A stretch of DNA of 64,000 nucleotides. It comes from Sclerurus mexicanus (Eukaryota > Chordata > Aves > Passeriformes > Furnariidae). The DNA lies in NCBI GenBank assembly GCA_013396755.1, contig VWZF01007035.1:62001-126000 (forward strand), given 5' to 3'. The first letter of the stretch is position 1, and every line of letters begins with the position of its first letter. Below, piece by piece: positions 12,801 through 23,700 of the stretch. The position numbers and the translations under genes were made by a program. The notes below the pieces were generated by a model. It had not been told where the DNA came from and did not search any database. It saw only the letters and a list, made by a program, of their open reading frames with translations.

Positions 12801-15407
12801 AACAAAGTGGCTGGGTCAGTCTCACCTCCCTGCTTTGCCAGGGGTTGCACAGTTGTGAAAGCAGCATTCCCTCAGCAAGCGTAAGAAAAACAAAGGGGGA
12901 AAATAAACCATATAATGTGGGGGTTTTATAGTTTACAGAACGGCTCATCCACTTTCACAGCATTTTGAAGAGGAACACCTCACACTTCAGCTCCGATTTC
13001 CTTCAGGGATTCAATTTCCATAGATTCTGTGGCTTTGACATTGGAAAAGCAGCAGTACTTTTCCACTTAACTCAATCTCAGTTATTATTTTTCCTGCAGC
13101 AGCAGCAGCACTCAGCACAACTTGGGAAATGTCAGGAGGCAGAAAACAATAAGAAGGCATTTGAATCATATCTCTGCCTTGATTCCCAGCATTGAGGCAA
13201 GTTCTTCTCCTGCCCCAGGAGTTTCTTACTGCTTATTCACAGAGACAGAGACAATTGATGGCAGCTATGTGCTGGGGAGAGATACTGATTGTTGTCAGGC
13301 AGGGCATCCAAAAAACCACCTTAAACCAGGTTTAGTTCACACTTATGTGTGGTAAATAGGAGTAAGAAGGTCATCCAGATGAGTGAGTAATTAGAGGACC
13401 AGATCCTGATGTTTCAACACACTTTTATTTTGTTCTTTTTCAGGCAGTTTGGCAAAGTCTGGTAATTCTTCATAAGAAAGGCAGAATTAAGTCTCATGCA
13501 AGAAGGGGGTGGTTTGGATCTGAATATTTGCCCAGAATTCCAGTTTAATGCAGCTGATGGGGGGGTGACAAGCTCTGCAAGGAGGGTAATATACTTTATT
13601 GAGCTGACTGATAGATACCAACAGCATTAGGCTCTCTTTATGCAGGCAGAATTCCTCCTACAGTCTTAGATGGAAACTCTGGCCTTCACTGTGCTCCCAT
13701 TTCCGCTGATGGAAGTCAAAGGTAATTTCATTAGTAGCCATATAAAAGCATTACAGACGAGGCAATTACACCTGTAAGAGATGGGTGTGAGCTGAACCCT
13801 CTCCTCTGACATTTCTGCTAATGTTTGAAATGAAATAAAGCATTCGTGGTATTTTTGAAAATGTTAAACCTGCAGTGGAGAGACCTGTGTGCACACCAGC
13901 CCTGAGCACTGGTAAATCTGTCGGGTTTAGGAATTCCCAAGTAACACTCAGAAAATACCAGGGGATAAATTGTGGAAAGGGGTTGCAGGTAAAACTACCT
14001 CAGGAAAGGAATTGACAAGGAACCACCCATTTCACTGGATGTACCTCAGAGTACTAAAACACTATGAGAAAGAAAGGTGAAAAATAAAAACACTTTTCTG
14101 CCCCCTGCTTTCCAATCCATCAGTTTTCAGGCTGAGATCCTTTCCAGCAAGCTGTGTAAGGAGAAAATGATGTTCTCATAACCCTTCAGCCTCCTTGTAT
14201 CATATATTATTAATCAAGAAAGATCTCAGCATTCATGTGCTGCATCAGCCCAGGCTACATTGAATTTTTCCCTTTAAAGAAAACAGAAATTCCCACCTGT
14301 AGCTCTGCTTGGGTTGGGAGTGAAGGGAAAGGGCTTGTCAATGAAAGCAGGCAGGGGTTCAGCAATTAAAGCCCAGCCTTGAAAGTCAGCAAGGTTACAG
14401 CTTTGCTGTTGTTTGTCCTGATGAAGTTCCTCCTAAATGAGGTGATTATTGTAGCTGTCAGGAATGAAAAGGTGGGACACATTGATTTCCTCCCCACTGC
14501 AATCTCCAGGCCCTGCCGGTCCAGGGCAGTCAATAGGAATTGCCAATTAACAAAAAACAATATTGGCAAGTCGGCAGTTTGAGGAAAAACTCCTTCCGGC
14601 CAGCGCAGAAACCTCTTGCCATTCAAATCACCATCCTCGGGCAAAGGCATTGGCAAACCTCACAAAATCAGCACACATGAGCTTTGTTTTGGCATAGCTG
14701 AACAGTGAACTGTAGAGCCGAGAGCCCTGCACTGGGGAAATGCAGCAGAGCAGCTCTACAGGAACACACTGAAGCGCACACCCCACAAAAAGCACTTCGG
14801 AGCAATTATCCTGGTCTGAAAACACAGGAATAAAGTCTCTTTTACTTCAGAATTAAAGTGCCCATGCTCTTGTTCTGCCATTCTGCTAACGATCACAGAG
14901 GCAGGGGTCTATTATAATAAATAGAGGCTCTTCCCCAACAGCTACTGTGGAAATATTCCCCTCGTAAATAAGCCCTGGGAATACCACGCTTCCAATTACC
15001 TTGTGTTTCAAATCCAGCTCATCTAAATGGCTGCTCTTGACTCACCTAGAGATCCCAGCGATTTCCATGCAATTAAATCATTAACGTGCAGCTTTGGGCT
15101 GGAGAAGCACCTTCCAGAAGAGAAGTGTCTTTGACGTGGTGGGCTGAACCTGGGCGAGAAAACACCCAGCAGCTACAGAGTGATGCAAATCATGGCTATT
15201 CCTGCCCTTGCCGAGGAACTCCTGCCTCTCAATGACAGCCCTGGGTCTTGGCGTGGTGCTTGTAGCACAAGCTCTCAAAGGACTGGACTGGAGAGGTGTT
15301 GTCATCCTTCATTTACAAACAGGGAATTGGGAGAGGGTTGGTTTGATGTTCTCCAGCGAGGTGGTGGAAAACAACCCGTGGTTTTGCAGCCCTGGAGAGG
15401 GTGATGC

Positions 15408-16085
15408 TGACATGTGGAAAAAGACCCCACAAGCAGGTAGCTGTGCAGGAGGTACATTTATTCACCAAGCTGGGTGCAAGGGGACTGTTCCACCAAAGAC
15501 AGGCACACCTGCCTGTGCTCACAGCCTTGCTTAAATACAGCTACAACCTGCATACTCATTGTTTCCTTACACACCTGCATTGCTTCCTTAGCAAAGGCAG
15601 GCTCCTTCTAATCCGTCCCCAGAAGTAATTCCCATTTTCTCCACCCCGAGCTCCTCCTATCTGAGTCTGTGCTTTGGTTTTCAGTCTTCGGGGGTCTTTG
15701 GGATGAAGGTCGTGGGTCTTCCTCCCTCTGCCCTTTTCAACTTGGCTCAGAAAGTGACTTAAACCAGCTTTGTTGGCGACTCGAACCGGTCTAATCAGCA
15801 AACTTCTACAATTATCTTATTTTCTTGACATATTTCCTGAGTTATCTTAGTTCCATCTGGTGTCCATTCTATTTTGGAAGCCTCAAGGCCAGGTACTGTT
15901 AGCAACCATAACAATATTCCCTATTTCTGTATTTGTAGTTAATTATGGCCTCAACCACGCAGTCTGTCTTTGTGACTTCAGCACAAGCACTTACAATTAT
16001 TTCTATTAACGCTTTCTTTTCAGTGTTAGCTCCCTTAGCATTGGTAACTTCCTCCTGTTTGGTGTTAGCACCTTATCAATACCCC
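15408..16085 (-). mobile_element. Endogenous-retrovirus LTR-like copy 1
   Basis: It starts tgacatgtggaaaaagaccc and is alignable over most of its length with the copy at 16227-16915. Read on the minus strand it has a polyadenylation signal AATAAA (TTTATT at 15457-15462) about 45-50 bases before its terminal ...CA, consistent with R-U5, and a U3-like part with repeated CTAACAC words at the far end. Boundaries on the right are approximate. No viral gene is visible. Confidence 0.6.
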
Positions 16086-16226
16086 ATATCAATGCAGGCC
16101 TTCCCTTTCCCAAAGGGGATCCCGTGGCAACAGGCGGGGTGTGCAGATGGAAAAGCAAGGACTGTGGGCGAGGAGACTGGTGTCCAGTGTCACGGAACAT
16201 CCCCAGCTGGAAGGGATTTATACAGT

Positions 16227-16915
16227 TGACATGCGGAAAAAGACCCCACAACTCGGTAGTTGTAGAGAAGGTACGTTTATTCAGCAATGCTGGGTGCATG
16301 GGGCATTTGTCCACCAAAAACATGCACACCCTCCTGTGCTTACAGGTTTGTTTAAAAACAGTTAAAACATGCATATTCATTATCTCTTTATACATATTCA
16401 TTATTTTCTTAGAAAAGGCAGGGTTATTCTAATTAGTTCCAAGAAGTGATTTCCATTTTCTCCACCCCGCTCTCCTCCCTTCCGAGTTTCGCAGTGGTTT
16501 CCATTTTTCCTGGGCCGGGGTCTTCGGGGGTCTTGGGGATGAAGATCGTGGGTCTTCCTCGCTGTGTCCTTTTGAACTTGGCTCAAAAAGTAACTCAAAC
16601 CAGTTCTGTTGGCAAGTCAAACCCGCCTAATGAGCAAACCTTTATAATTGTCTTACTTTCTTGACATATTTCCTGATTTATCTTAGTTTCTTGAAGCTTC
16701 AAGGCCAGGTACTGATGGCAACCATAACACACTCCCTGTTAATTATGGCCTTAACCATACAGTCTATCTTGGTGGCTTCAGCAAAAGCCCTTGCAATTAT
16801 TTCCATTAACCCTTTCGTGTTAGTTCCCTATCGATAGATCCTTCTTAGTGTTAGTTCTTTATGTTACATTATATCAGCTCCCTCTTAGTGTTAGTTCTCT
16901 ATCAGTTACTGATTC
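16227..16915 (-). mobile_element. Endogenous-retrovirus LTR-like copy 2
   Basis: It starts tgacatgcggaaaaagaccc, same orientation as copy 1 and 819 bases from it. The AATAAA equivalent is at 16276-16281, the same offset. Three GTGTTAG words at its right end form a short tandem array. Between the copies about 140 bases show no internal retroviral sequence, so the pair may be two solo LTRs, a local duplication, or a provirus that lost its interior. Confidence 0.6.
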
Positions 16916-17449
16916 CTTATATCACAGTGAGCATTGGTTTACACAGGGATGTCAGGGATGTGCCACATCTGCCCCTTCCAGCCCTTCCAAACCACAACTC
17001 CAACACCAACCCAGCCCAGGTTTGCTCTCACACCTGGGCCGGTTCAGCCCGAGCCCCATCACGCCGCTCCCAGATTGCTCCTAAAATAACACACATTGAA
17101 TTCACCACATCCACCAGCCCTCACAGGTGTATTTGTGACCACATTCTGCCCAGGATGTGGTGCCCTCGTGGTATTTAGCGTCACCAGCTCACAAAACACA
17201 CGACTCTAAGCACTTCGTGCATGTTATTCGCTTTAAATCCTATAAAGGTTTAAACGCTTGGCTGCTGAACCAGCCGGGCTCCCTGAGGGCTCCGTGAGGG
17301 CCCTTTGACCCCTCACCCCCCACCTGCCCTCCGGCAGCTCCCAGAGCGACTGACGGCTGTTGGGCATACGTGTCTTTGCAGGCGTGCCTTGTCCGCTCGG
17401 TAATTTTTTAAATGAACTTTAATTTTTTTAATAGAACTGACCTGCGAAC
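16916..17449. other. Intergenic sequence between LTR pair and EXOC4 promoter
   Basis: About 530 bases with no coding signal and no recognised repeat. It ends in an AT-rich patch directly before the CpG island. If EXOC4 has further 5' exons or a divergent transcript they would start here, but I see no evidence for one. Confidence 0.5.
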
Positions 17450-17477
17450 GCCCCCGCGAAGGCGCTGCCGCAAGAAA

Positions 17478-17496
17478 ACCACAACTCCCAGAGGGC
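17478..17496 (+). promoter_or_regulatory. ZNF143/THAP11-like element
   Basis: The sequence accacaactcccagagggc closely matches the ACTACAAYTCCCAGNRKGC family motif bound by ZNF143 and THAP11-HCFC1 in many housekeeping promoters. It lies about 145 bases upstream of the start codon, a usual distance. Binding is inferred. Confidence 0.55.
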
Positions 17497-17508
17497 CTCG
17501 CGCCGGGG

Positions 17509-17520
17509 CCACGCCCCCTC
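17509..17520 (+). promoter_or_regulatory. GC box / KLF-Sp site
   Basis: The sequence ccacgccccctc fits the CACCC/GC-box class recognised by Sp and KLF factors. It sits between the ZNF143-like element and the first CCAAT box. Confidence 0.5.
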
Positions 17521-17550
17521 ACGCCGCGCGCCGCGCCCTCCCCGCCTCCT

Positions 17551-17555
17551 ATTGG
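17551..17555 (-). promoter_or_regulatory. Inverted CCAAT box (NF-Y), distal
   Basis: The sequence attggcccg contains CCAAT on the minus strand. It is 70 bases before the start codon and 31 bases from a second copy, a spacing close to three helical turns that is common for paired NF-Y sites. Confidence 0.5.
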
Positions 17556-17581
17556 CCCGCGGCGCTCCGCGCCCTGCTGTG

Positions 17582-17586
17582 ATTGG
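17582..17586 (-). promoter_or_regulatory. Inverted CCAAT box (NF-Y), proximal
   Basis: The sequence gattggctg is a good inverted NF-Y core (CCAATC on the minus strand). It lies 39 bases before the ATG, so it may be close to, or within, the transcribed leader. Confidence 0.5.
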
Positions 17587-17621
17587 CTGCGGCGGGGCGT
17601 GCGCCGTGCGGGAGCGGGCGC

Positions 17622-17632
17622 AAGATGGCGGC
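17622..17632 (+). promoter_or_regulatory. YY1-like motif spanning the EXOC4 start codon
   Basis: The sequence aagatggcggc is the classical YY1 consensus found just downstream of the start site of many TATA-less genes. Here the ATG of the motif is also the translation start, so the 5' leader is probably very short. Confidence 0.6.
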
Positions 17633-17710
17633 GGGCGAGGCGGCGGGGCGGCTCCGCGGCACGGTGAGCCGCAGCAAGGACCCCTCGGGGCTGCTCATCT
17701 CCGTCATCAG
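17625..17710 (+). CDS. EXOC4: EXOC4 exon 1 (coding part, residues 1-29)
   Basis: The ATG at 17625 opens MAAGEAAGRLRGTVSRSKDP and continues SGLLISVIR. This aligns with the known vertebrate start (MAA..., then TVS.SKDPSGLLISVIR), so the start is well supported. The frame is open a little upstream but has no earlier ATG. The exon ends with AG of a split Arg codon before the donor GTACGG at 17711. All 28 complete codons end in G or C, as expected inside the CpG island. The open frame running on to 18611 is intron plus CR1 and is not coding. Confidence 0.96.
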
Positions 17711-20700
17711 GTACGGGCGGCGCCCCCGGCCGCACACACGGCCCCGCCGGGGCTCTGCCGCCCCGGGGAGCCCGGCCCGGCTCGGTGTGGAGCGGTGGGC
17801 GAGCCGCGGTGCGCTGAGGGGTGTCCCGCTGTCCCCCCGCCGTGCCTGGCCTGTCCCCTCCTGCTCGCACTGCTCTGCTTCGCCCCCGGGTCTGGGGCAC
17901 CTGCACGGGCTGGGCCCTGGGCTGAGCACAAGGGATGGGGGCACCAAGGCCAGGGGTCCTGCCCGTGGGTCACAAGAAGCCCCTGCAGCTCCAGGGTGGG
18001 GGAAAAGGGGTTGGGAAGCTGGGAAAGGCCCTGGGGGTGCCGGGACAGCGGGCGGGCACGAGCCCAGGGGTGCCCAGGGGGGCAAGAGGCCGCTGGCCCC
18101 GGGGCTGTGCCAGCCGTGGGGTGAGAGCAGGGCCAGGGCAGGGATTGTCCCCCCTGGAATGCTGGGGCAGGTCTGGGCCCCTGAGGCAGCAGAGACCCCG
18201 AGGGGCTGGAGCGTGGGCAGGGCAGGGAAGGGAGCTGGGAAGGGGCTGGAGCAGCAGGAGCGGCTGAGGGAGCTGGGGGGGCTGAGCCTGGAGAAAAGGA
18301 GGCTCAGGGGGGACCTTGTGGCTCTCTGGGACAGGAGGGGGAGCCGGGGGGGTCGGGCTCTGCTCCCAGGGAACAGGGACAGCACGAGAGGGAACGGCCT
18401 CCAAGTGCTCCAGGGTGGGTTTGGGTTGGACATGGTGGACAATTCCCTGCTGGAAAGGGTGGTCAGGCACTGGAACAGGCTGGAGTGCCCATCCCTGGGG
18501 GGGTTCCACAGCCCTGTGGATGTGGCACCTGGGACACGGTTTAATGGTGAACATGGTGGTGCTGGGTTGATATTTGAACTTGATGATCATAAAGGTCTCT
18601 TTGAGCCTTAACCATTCCATGATTCTCTGAATAAAAACACATTAATAACACATCCATAAGTGTCCTCCACCCCCAAAAACAGCAGCACCAAGTAAAATAG
18701 GACTGGTCCTGTGTGCAGACTCCATCCTCTTGGAGGGTGCAAGACTGGGAGAAGTGCTGCTGCTTCCCTGTCTGTCCAGTAGGGAGTGAAAAGAAAGGGT
18801 TGTCTGCTCATGTTTAGACTCTTGATCTCTGTCTGCCCTTATTCCAGAACTCTCTTCTCTGCTAGAGGTTGGTCCTGTCACGGGCTTGGACCTGAATTCC
18901 CTCTTTCTCCCTCTGTGCCTTCTTCAGCTGCTTGTGAATCTTTTCTCTGCTGCTCCAAACCAGCTGATTGCCCACAGTGATGCTTTTAAATGTTCTCAAG
19001 TGGCTGTGGGCAGCAGGGGTCCCAGCAGTGGGATACTGGGAGTTGTAATGAGCTCCCAGAATTTGCATCCTGCTTCAACGTGTTGGAGAGAAACTGCAAT
19101 CGCTCAGTTCCTTTGGAGAAGTTGTTGGAGCAGCAGCTCTGTATGTAGGACGTGTTATGATCTAAAAATCCTCTGGAAATGGTAATGGTTAGGATAAGGT
19201 TCTGGTTTTTTTCGTGACTTTGAAAACTGGCCTTTAAAATCTTGGGAAACTTGAGGGAGATGCTGGCTGTGGAAAAACAACCAGCTGGTTCCACAGAGAG
19301 TGGAAGAATAATACACCTGCACTGATTGTTGCAGCATTTCCCCTCGTAATCATCCTTTTGTTTTTCATGTTTCCCGTAATTTCCAGAAGTATTTTGAAGT
19401 CCTTCCTTCGTACCTCTGTTTTAATAAACCTGGACTCATTTATAATGTCAGCCTGAACTCATGTTGCTCTGCTCTCCAAATAAGAAGTCATGTTTGTCTC
19501 AATCTTTGCCTTTCAGGCACTGATGCCTTGGCTAGTTTGGGTCCAGTGTTTAGAGACAACACGGAGGTTATTGACTTTATGAAATTGAAATTATTCACTA
19601 GAACTGCCTGATAATGAAACCTCCAGAATTTAATTAGAACTTGCTTTGGACGTGGAGATTCTTTGCAGAGCTTGAAGTGCCCTGCTGAGCCAGACCATGG
19701 AAACCCGAGAGGAGAACTGATGGCCAGGGAAGGAGACAGTGCTGTGAGATAACATGGATGTTTCTTAGGATTAGTCAAGGACAGAAAGCAAATGGTGTGA
19801 GAAGAAATTTAAATCCCTTTCTGCTGTGTGTTGTTTTGGTAGGGTAGCTCAGGTGGGGATGAACTTGCCAAGCAACAGCTGAATGTTTTTGGTGGTTTGT
19901 GGTGTCATAAAATACCATTGCAAACAGATTTAAACCTGGGTGGCTTACGCGTAACTTTTCTCAGCTTCAGGAAAATATTACAAATCTTAACCGTGGGTTT
20001 ACGGCTTGAAATGTGGCCAAGTTTCCTGGTTTTGATAGCTTTATTTCCAAAACATTTGTGTATAATAGCATCTTTCGCCAATCCTTGTGGTTTTACGCTC
20101 GCATTTCCCTGTTTATTTAGGCTGTTTATTTCTCCCTTGCTCTGTGTGAAAGGCCCATAAAGGGAACAGTGTCTGGAAAACAGCAAAGCTTTGGCTACGT
20201 TTTTCTGCTCTAAACAAACAAAAGCAGAGGAGCTTCTTCAGGAATTACATTCGACTTGGTTATAGCAAAGTTGGTGATGTCTTTCAAGAAAAAACATTGC
20301 TCGGGTCTGTAAAGTCTCTTCAGGGATTCTCTCTAAAATGCTTTGAGATGGGAAGCTGAAAGGCCTTTTGTAAATACAGATTGTTTTAGTAATGAAGGGA
20401 TAATTTCTGATACTTACTCAAGCTCAGTCGCTCTCTGTGACAAGAGACTGAATAATTTCCTCTCACCCCAGATTTAGGGTTTCTTGTGCTTATTCACTGG
20501 ACTTCCAGGGAGAGCATTTGGGCTGAGAGCCTTGACAAAGGTTAACGAAAAGCAGCACTGAAATCCTGCATGAAATGGGATTTTAAGAGCTGTGGGGCTC
20601 TAGTTTGGGAATTTCGGGTCACCCCTGCTCTCTGTGGTGTTGCTTTTCAGCAGCTCTGAAGGCAGAAAGCCAGCAGGGTTCTTTTCAGTCCCTGTGAAGT

Positions 20701-23700
20701 GTCATTTTTTCCTGTTGTGTCAGGGCACACGTTTGTTCCTTGGGAGTTGTTTCCTGCAGGAGGATTCACATACTGAAGGAATTCACCGTGGTTTTCCCGT
20801 TGTTGCCAAGAACAGAGACTAAAAGCAGCCTCAGTATGGATTAATTTGGAAGAATTAATGTTTCCTGAGCACTGCCAGGAGTGACTGGTGAGCGTCTGTC
20901 CCAGGAGAGGACTGATCCGTGTGGAAAGAGCCTGGAGCTCCCCGGGAGCAGAGTCAGGAGGTGCAGTTGGACTTTGCTCCTGGGTCATCCCAAGTCCCTC
21001 CCTGAGGAGAAATAGAGGATATGTTCATAACAATCAATCTTTTGGAAGTAAAGAGTGTCTGGGAATCTTAATATTGAAATTCCCACCTTGGGAGCTTTCC
21101 CTCTTTTCCCCGTGCCTTTAGGGAACGGGAGAGTATCATCAATTTGCCCTTGTGCTGGGTAGAAATGACCATTATTTGCTAGGAGGAGCAGCTCCTGGGA
21201 TTGTGGCTTCCAGAGTGGGATTTTGGATGTCAGGGATATCAGCTCTGTCCTGGGGGGTTGGAATTGCACCCTTGTGCTGATTCCTTCTTGTATCAGAAGG
21301 ATCCCTCAAGTTGCTTAAATCAAATGTACTTGGTAAGGTCGCAGTGTTGTCACAGGAGAGCAGAAGCTTCTGCTGGAGAAATCTATGCTGATCACAGGGG
21401 CTTTGGCCGTGTCTTTTTAGACACCAGTGCAGATAATGAAGCAAATTTTGCTCATCTGCTGGAGGACAACTCGGGGAATATTTCATTTTATCGCTCAGAG
21501 GACAAACATGTGTCTGTGTATTGATTTTCCTTAACCTTTTTGTTTGGTGGGGAGCTGCTCGAAGCAGCTTTTGTGCTCTGAAACAAGCAAGCTGGCATTT
21601 AGCAAATGCTATTTTTTTTTCTGGAGAGAGATCTTGTCAGAGTTTTAATTGGTGACTATGTCTGCCTTTTATTTATGGTTGGGCGTTTTTCTTTCCAATT
21701 AAAGGCTGCTGTTTTTTAAAACTGGCCTTTAACAGCTGCTTTAATTGGGGGGAAAACAAACTTTAGCAGTGACTCCCTAAGACCTCAGTGAAATCTTTGT
21801 GCTGAGCTTTCACACGAGCAAAGGCACACGACAGATCTCTGCAAAAGCTGAGATTGCAGGTTTTAAAAAAAAAAAGCCCTGGCCATATCTTATTTTTCAC
21901 AAGTGGAATTCTTATTATTCTTCTTTTTTTAATGCCTTTGGCCATTATTTTCGTTCTGTGTGAACTTGGCTGAATGGATTCTTACTAATGACCTGGCATT
22001 TGGTCTTCTCTTTGTGTCTGAAGCAATAGAACTGAGATCCCAGTTTGCGATGGAGGGCGAGGGAGACGGATGTGGAGCCGCTGCCCTCGTTGTTCCATTT
22101 GGGAAATAGCTGCTACGAGGAATAAAACCCAGTTACTCTGATCTGTAATGGCCTCTTAAACCCACTTTTATTGCTAATGGTGTTTGCCAGTGTTATAAAG
22201 GTGGCGGTTCTGCCCCGAGAAAAGCAGTTCAGGAATTCACTGAGAATGAATTGTACACGGCAGAGCGTGGTTGTAAACCATAAATTTCCGTGGAGTGATC
22301 TCGAGGCGATTGTATAAAATGTTTGCGTGTTTTGGGTTGTGGTTTCATACAGACATTTAAATATAGATGAAGGGAGCCCGTGGGAGTACGCATCCAAAAG
22401 GACAACGTGTGGGACTGTGCCTGGCTAAAAGCTCAAGGTGCTTTTTGGGTGAAACAGCTGAAAAATACACAGTGCCCTGCACAGGGCTGGAGTGGCTAAA
22501 CTGGGAAGTGGAGATGCTTTCTTTGTTAATAAATGAGTGCAAGTTCAGCGATTTCGGCTCCAAGGCCTTCGACAGCTCCTCGTTCTGGTGCAGGATGGAA
22601 ACCTTCAGGTTAATTATGATGTTTGCCAGGCTCCTTCTGACTGCTGCCGGTCCCATCTGCTGTGGGCTCAGGGTGGCCAGTGGCACGCTCCTCATCCTTT
22701 AATCGTCCAGCTGGCAGCTCTGGGTGGCTCTTGCAGGTTGGAAAATACTCATCCTTAGGGCTTTGAGTGGGGTCGTTCATGGAATAGTTGGTTTAATTTT
22801 TGGTTTTCCCTGGCCAGGGTCTCACAGGGGGGAGTGGGAGCTGAGTCCCTCTGCCTGTGCCTGGTGGTGTAAGTGGCATCTTATGGGTCCTTCTGCATCC
22901 CTTTTCCAACAGGGAAAACCGGGTGCAGTTGGTATCCTTAGGATTTTGGCTGTGTAGGGGGTTGTTTTATCCTCTGAAGAAGTGTGAACTCTGCTGAAGC
23001 CACTGCAGCCCAGTCTTTGTTTCAGAAAGCCACTGACCCCTGACTCCCCCTGCGTGTTTTGTGTTGGTGTGGGGAAGTTTGATTAAAGTCTGGTGAGTTT
23101 AGCCAAATCAAGGATTCCCCGCCGGTGTTTATTTAGGTGGCTGGAGGCTGCTCAGCCTTCTCGCTGCAGATGTCCTCGATCCATCTGCAAGCCCTCAGTG
23201 AGGAAAAGATCCTCAGCTGCTGTTGGGAATGCTCTAACCAACTGTGCAAACGGCATGAAAGATGAATGGCGTGTGAGGAGGGGAGGGGGGCGTTTGGAAC
23301 TGCTCTGTTTGCTCTGTGTTTAGCAGGATTGAAGAGATTTGGTGCTGCTGCTGCTTGCAGTGCGGGAGGGAGTCGTTTCTTTGCACCAGCCGAGTGCCTC
23401 GTGTGCCCCTCGGTGAGGATGGAGCCTGCTGGCCTCAGGGTTTCACTGAGTGTTTGTTTTAAGGAGCAGAACCTCTGTAATCGCATAATCAGTTCACAGG
23501 ATACCACATTTCCCATCCCATGGCCTTGCAAGGGGCCAGTTTTGACCCAGCACCTCATGAAGAGACAGTTCATCATCTCCTGAACATTTTAATTCAGTTC
23601 CCCCAATCCAGAGTTTCATAGGAAAATTCAGCTAACTTGTGAAGTTGTGAGAAACCATTCAATGTGTTGCTACCGAGTTAAATACCTTTTGGAGTTGATT

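Larger units (their letters stand above)
7069..15407. other. Intergenic sequence upstream of EXOC4, middle part
   Basis: No gene is recognised. The open frame at 7601-8233 on the minus strand has no family resemblance. CR1 fragments lie at 11250-11450, 11793-11915 and 12744-12800. Stretches at about 8380-8500 and 8795-8990 are repeat-free and rich in homeodomain-like TAATTA/GATTAA words. A CTCF-like half motif sits near 14098. The rest shows nothing I can name. Confidence 0.55.
17450..17830 (+). promoter_or_regulatory. EXOC4: CpG-island promoter of EXOC4
   Basis: This stretch is strongly GC- and CpG-rich (cgcgccgcgcc, cggcgggcgagg and similar), while the flanks are ordinary. It holds no TATA box close to the start. 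It carries inverted CCAAT boxes, a GC box, a ZNF143/THAP11-like element and a YY1-like site at the ATG. That set is typical of a housekeeping, TATA-less promoter. The transcription start cannot be fixed from sequence; it is probably between about 17560 and 17620. An AT-rich patch (17399-17437) sits just upstream. Confidence 0.85.

Noticed and set aside
1..17449. A divergent neighbour gene such as CHCHD3 upstream of EXOC4
   Set aside because: As I recall, CHCHD3 lies head to head with EXOC4 in mammals, but no exon of it is recognisable in this window.
17549..18442. 297-codon open frame on the minus strand
   Set aside because: It is the antisense of the CpG island and a CR1 fragment. GC-rich DNA has few stops, and no protein family is visible.
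17583..18611. 342-codon open frame on the plus strand beginning before EXOC4 exon 1
   Set aside because: Only 17625-17710 is EXOC4. The rest is read-through into intron 1 and a GC-rich CR1 copy.
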